Source: Lagopus muta (Eukaryota; Chordata; Aves; Galliformes; Phasianidae). From it: a stretch of DNA of 64,000 nt. The notes beneath the pieces are model-generated. The model worked only from the letters and a program-made list of their open reading frames with translations, made no database searches and was not told the origin of the DNA. A program made the position numbers and the translations under genes. Positions 61,301-64,000 of this stretch are shown one piece after another (position 1 is the first letter of the stretch; every line of letters starts with the position of its first letter). The stretch is from assembly GCF_023343835.1 (NCBI RefSeq), contig NC_064439.1, forward strand, positions 42,091,508-42,155,507. The letters are read 5' to 3'.

Positions 61301-61873
61301 TTTTTCTTCTCATTTTCTATGAAACTAAAGGCATGACAACGAGGTATGAAGCCAACAGTTCAAAGCAGGTTGTTAGAGATATTCTGCACAATTCACCTAT
61401 AGCTATGCTGCTGGAAGTGTAGCTGTTTCACACCCAGGCTGATAACATTTTAATGCTGTAACACTTCATCCTTTAAATAAGGCATAGAGTAGATAAATTT
61501 TGCCAGTCTAAATCGCACTCTTGCAAAAGAGTTCTGTCCCATGAAATCTGTATCTTATTAAAATTACTTACATGGAGAATATTTTATTTCAGAATGATTT
61601 CATGACTTACTCATCTGTGGGAAAGCTCTTGGCCCTCTAAGCCAAGCATGGTTTTTGCACAAGCAATAAGTCATTTATTCATTTACAAACTGTTTCTTTT
61701 TACCTCAGAAATTACAAGATTCTTTTGCTCCCAGATCCTCTTGGCTTCAGCCTTCTCCTTCTTACTCAGAACCTCAGGATTTGGTATGGTTTCCGAAGTC
61801 CTTGCCTCAATAAGTTTGGTTACAAGTGTCCAGAGGCGAATCTGCCATCTCTGAACACCTGGCATAGCATCAG
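45870..61873 (-). CDS. LARS2: LARS2, mitochondrial leucyl-tRNA synthetase (last five coding exons)
   Basis: LARS2 charges mitochondrial tRNA-Leu with leucine in the matrix. It is a class I synthetase encoded in the nucleus. The window holds coding exons 61704-61873, 60899-60976, 58469-58580, 51289-51416 and 45870-46049, 668 nt in one continuous frame ending in TAA. They correspond to about human residues 680-903 of 903. These contain the helical anticodon-binding domain ([20 protein letters not shown] and following) and the small C-terminal domain ([14 protein letters not shown]). The Rossmann catalytic core with HIGH and KMSKS motifs and the editing domain lie beyond the right edge. The C-terminal domain is known to bind tRNA and to be needed for full activity. 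Identity to human is moderate, with all indel-free junctions agreeing in phase. Confidence 0.96.
46050..51288 (-). other. LARS2: LARS2 intron (before the last exon)
   Basis: This intron is about 5.2 kb and AT-rich. I see short A/T runs near 46512 and 47101-47112, and no recognisable transposon, RNA gene or extra exon. Confidence 0.75.
51289..51416 (-). CDS. LARS2: LARS2 penultimate coding exon
   Basis: The exon is 128 nt, completing a glycine codon and then encoding [40 protein letters not shown] and VL. Human reads [20 protein letters not shown] at the same position. Junctions are TTCCAG at the acceptor and CTG|GTAAGA at the donor. Confidence 0.95.
55800..55829. repeat. Mariner terminal inverted repeat, left
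   Basis: About 28 bases pair imperfectly with the right end of the element (roughly three quarters identical). A TA dinucleotide, the usual mariner target, precedes it at 55798-55799. Confidence 0.75.
57014..57043. repeat. Mariner terminal inverted repeat, right
   Basis: This is the inverted partner of the left repeat, sharing the core CTTCAAAAAGTAATACCT read inward. The expected TA duplication is not preserved outside it (TC instead). Confidence 0.7.
58469..58580 (-). CDS. LARS2: LARS2 coding exon (anticodon-binding domain)
   Basis: The exon is 112 nt, phase 0 in and phase 1 out. It encodes [20 protein letters not shown] then [17 protein letters not shown]. The [12 protein letters not shown] motif is the conserved APLAPHVTSEIW of class Ia Leu/Ile/Val synthetases. 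Junctions are TCTTAG at the acceptor and AAAG|GTATTT at the donor. Confidence 0.95.
58581..60898 (-). other. LARS2: LARS2 intron
   Basis: This is an intron of about 2.3 kb. A poly-A run adjoins the left exon (58585-58600). I see no supported element in it. Confidence 0.75.
60899..60976 (-). CDS. LARS2: LARS2 coding exon (helical domain)
   Basis: The exon is 78 nt, phase 0 at both ends, encoding [20 protein letters not shown] then LSNVLH. It aligns with [20 protein letters not shown] of the human enzyme. Junctions are AAG at the acceptor and CAT|GTAAGC at the donor. It is too short to stand out as an open frame. Confidence 0.94.
60977..61703 (-). other. LARS2: LARS2 intron
   Basis: This is an intron of 727 bases, AT-rich. 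I see nothing else in it. Confidence 0.8.
61704..61873 (-). CDS. LARS2: LARS2 coding exon (start of anticodon-binding domain)
   Basis: The exon is 170 nt, phase 1 in. It encodes [40 protein letters not shown] and [16 protein letters not shown]. Human reads [20 protein letters not shown]. Junctions are CTCAG at the acceptor and GAG|GTAAAA at the donor. The preceding exon, with the class I KMSKS loop region, lies outside the window. Confidence 0.96.
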
Positions 61874-64000
61874 CTGAGGTTAACGAAAGATGGCAGAAAC
61901 AAGCAGATATCAGTTGCAATGAAAGAAGCCAAAACTTGGAAGCAAAATGGAATGTTTGCTAGAGTTTAATATAAACAAACAAACCAACCAACCTGAAAAC
62001 CCTTAGATTTTACATGAAAAATGTAAATGCAATTAAGAATGCCCTCAAAAATAATGCTGTGTTGTCTTAATGAAAAGAAACCAATAATAAGTAACAAAAG
62101 TATTACCTGCAATGGCTTTAAAACATACACGTAGCAGAAATATTTGCTAAATCCATATGGTTATGTCACCACTTGAATCTTCACCTTGTGTTTTAATGAC
62201 TCAAGAAAACAATTCTACAAGCTCTCATTTTTCAGACTCATGGAAGAATACAAGCATATATACATATATGCACACATGCACACACTTTTTTTTGAGAGAT
62301 TTCTTTTAAAATTTGAGCTTAAAAAGTACATGTACTTCTGTTGCTTCAGAGACTCAACCATGCTAATGATTACTGTTATGATTCCTGGTACCAGAGCTTA
62401 ACTTGGAAGGACTATAAAGCTCTTCATCCTGAGCTTGCAAGTACTGGTCCTGCTGCATAGCTCTTCAAAGAATGTAACCTAGGAATTGTGGTATAGAGAA
62501 GCCCAAGCTAATGCTGCTCACGGCTAGCTGTTTGTGCTGAGTGATGGTGGGCCACTAGGGAAGGTACAGCTTGAGCTTCAAGATGTATCAGAGTTCTGCT
62601 ACACTGCACGTCACTACGTCACACCGCACGAGTGTCTAACACAGGTGCGTTATCCTGCACTAGGTAAAAGCTTAACTGGACAGTAAAATACAACCTGATA
62701 GATTATGCCTGTGATCCTCAGGAGCTCTCTTAGGTGGGATGCAGAATACAATGCTCTCTCCAAACTTTTAATCTCCTGTTCATATTGGAATCTTGTACAC
62801 CATCTAAACACTGCAGGCTTGGTATTCTCCAGGCTGTAGTTATGCTGTAATAAACTGCTTGTATGTTGTATTTTGTTGTAAAGAAATTAAGATCAAAAGC
62901 TTACTGGAGACTTAAGAAACCCTTGTCACTTTTTTTTTTTTCTTAATTTATCTTTAGCCTGCTAAAATCTCACTGTGTTCCATGTTTTACAACACTCTTA
63001 TAAGACGACACAAATCACTAATCTTCGTATTTCTTAGGTGGTTGGTTTGAATGACTACCTGCATTTTCCTTGCACTGCATGTGCCATGCTAGGATTTCCC
63101 CATCCTTCTTCTGCCTGGAGAACCAGAGGGACACCAAGGAGACTAGAAGGGAACTATTCAGGGACCACACAGAGATGGGGAAGCAAAGTCGAGGAATGAT
63201 CCCCTTTAAATACAGTTATATTTGCTTCTGGACTCAACTTCAAACACCTGTGGCTCTGTGCAGGACCAGCAATAAGTGCTGCTCAGTGACATCGCTCTGG
63301 CTGCTCCAGCCAGCCAGGTCCTGGGCACCACACAGCAATCACACACGTGTCATCCAGTTGTTCAGCCACTGCATTATGTTTTGTCTACCTGTATGCTGGA
63401 AACTTAGTCCAGTAGGATACTGTTAGAAATAGTATCAAAAGTTTTGCTGAACCCAAAAAAGATTGAATCTACTGTCTTCCTTTGGTCAGATAGATGGGTA
63501 ACCTTGTCATAAAAGGAGATTCACTTGGCTAAACAAGACTTTCCCCTCATGAACCAGTGTTAGCTGTTGACCAATGACTACATTTTCTTTCAGCTATTTT
63601 TCAGCAACTTCTAGAATAAACTTTGCTGTAATAATAGCAGGAACTAGAAATGAGACAGATAGGCCTGTAAATATTAGGATCTTCTTTTATTGCCCCTCTT
63701 GAAAACTGGGACTTTGCCAGCTTCCAGCCAACTGAGACTTCTCCAGATTCCCAAGATCCTTTAAAGATAATTGACAGAAGTCTCATGATGACATCAGCTG
63801 GCTCTTTGAGTGTCCTGGGATGAATCCCACCAGGCCCCATCCAGCTGCAAAAGAAAATCCTACACAATTTTGGGGTTGGCCAGGAGCTCATCTGCATACT
63901 GTTAGGGACACAGAAATGAGAGCTTTCAGAGCTTTTTTTTTTTTTAATAGGCATCATCCTTTCACATCTTTCACATTCCCTTGATCTGTGCTGCTGTGAT
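61874..64000 (-). other. LARS2: LARS2 intron (partial)
   Basis: This is intronic sequence running to the right edge. It contains a T run near 62930, a CR1 fragment at about 63400-63940, and a second T run near 63933. No further LARS2 exon is visible. Confidence 0.75.
63400..63940 (-). mobile_element. CR1 LINE fragment, internal reverse-transcriptase part
   Basis: The minus strand encodes GPGGIHPRTLKEPADVIMRL and later EDPNIYRPICLIS (63601-63860), the conserved GxxGIHPRVLKELAD and NYRPVSLTS blocks of CR1 reverse transcriptase. After a frameshift it continues with FMRGKSCLAK and GFSKTFDTIS (63430-63560), matching the HGFxKGKSCLTN and DFSKAFDTVS blocks. Stops and frameshifts make it inactive. 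Unlike the other copies it lacks the 3' end. Confidence 0.88.

Noticed and set aside
1-64000. CRISPR arrays, operons, prophages or bacterial-type systems
   Set aside because: The window is vertebrate nuclear DNA; no spaced direct repeats or clustered prokaryotic genes are present.

Overview
This is ordinary vertebrate chromosomal DNA, almost certainly from a galliform bird (chicken or a close relative). It has intron-split genes, CpG-island promoters, many 5'-truncated CR1 LINE pieces, and one mariner element resembling the chicken Galluhop family. Intergenic and intronic DNA dominates. I checked exon boundaries by reading frame, GT/AG junctions and similarity to human proteins I know; no database search was run.

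Three protein genes lie on the minus strand, in the same relative order as human 3p21.31 (LARS2 - LIMD1 - SACM1L). (1) 1-6621: the first three coding exons of SACM1L, the ER/Golgi phosphoinositide phosphatase; the rest lies off the left edge. Its CpG island (about 6230-7110) also holds a tRNA-Arg(ACG) gene, divergent on the plus strand at 7111-7183. (2) 11931-34785: complete LIMD1 in eight coding exons (575 codons plus stop), an adaptor with an N-terminal conserved block, a 9-glutamine run, a variable pre-LIM region and three LIM domains. Its start lies in a second CpG island (about 34000-35300). (3) 45870-61873: the last five coding exons of LARS2, mitochondrial leucyl-tRNA synthetase (anticodon-binding and C-terminal part). 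The catalytic N-terminal part lies beyond the right edge.

The spaces between hold CR1 fragments at about 8.0, 8.6, 19.8-20.8, 21.7-22.3, 22.6, 25.6, 26.4 and 63.4-63.9 kb, an old MIR-like SINE (14.6 kb), a decayed mariner in a LARS2 intron (55.8-57.0 kb), and simple repeats, the most striking a (TTTTTC)n tract at 39.1 kb. The 35.3-45.8 kb stretch between LIMD1 and LARS2 shows no gene I can support.

The three genes do not form a pathway; they are conserved neighbours. I found no undescribed multi-gene system. The most interesting points are the tRNA/SACM1L divergent promoter with a perfect D-box palindrome, the shortened bird LIMD1 pre-LIM region, the alanine-rich SACM1L N-terminus, and the catalytically decayed mariner.
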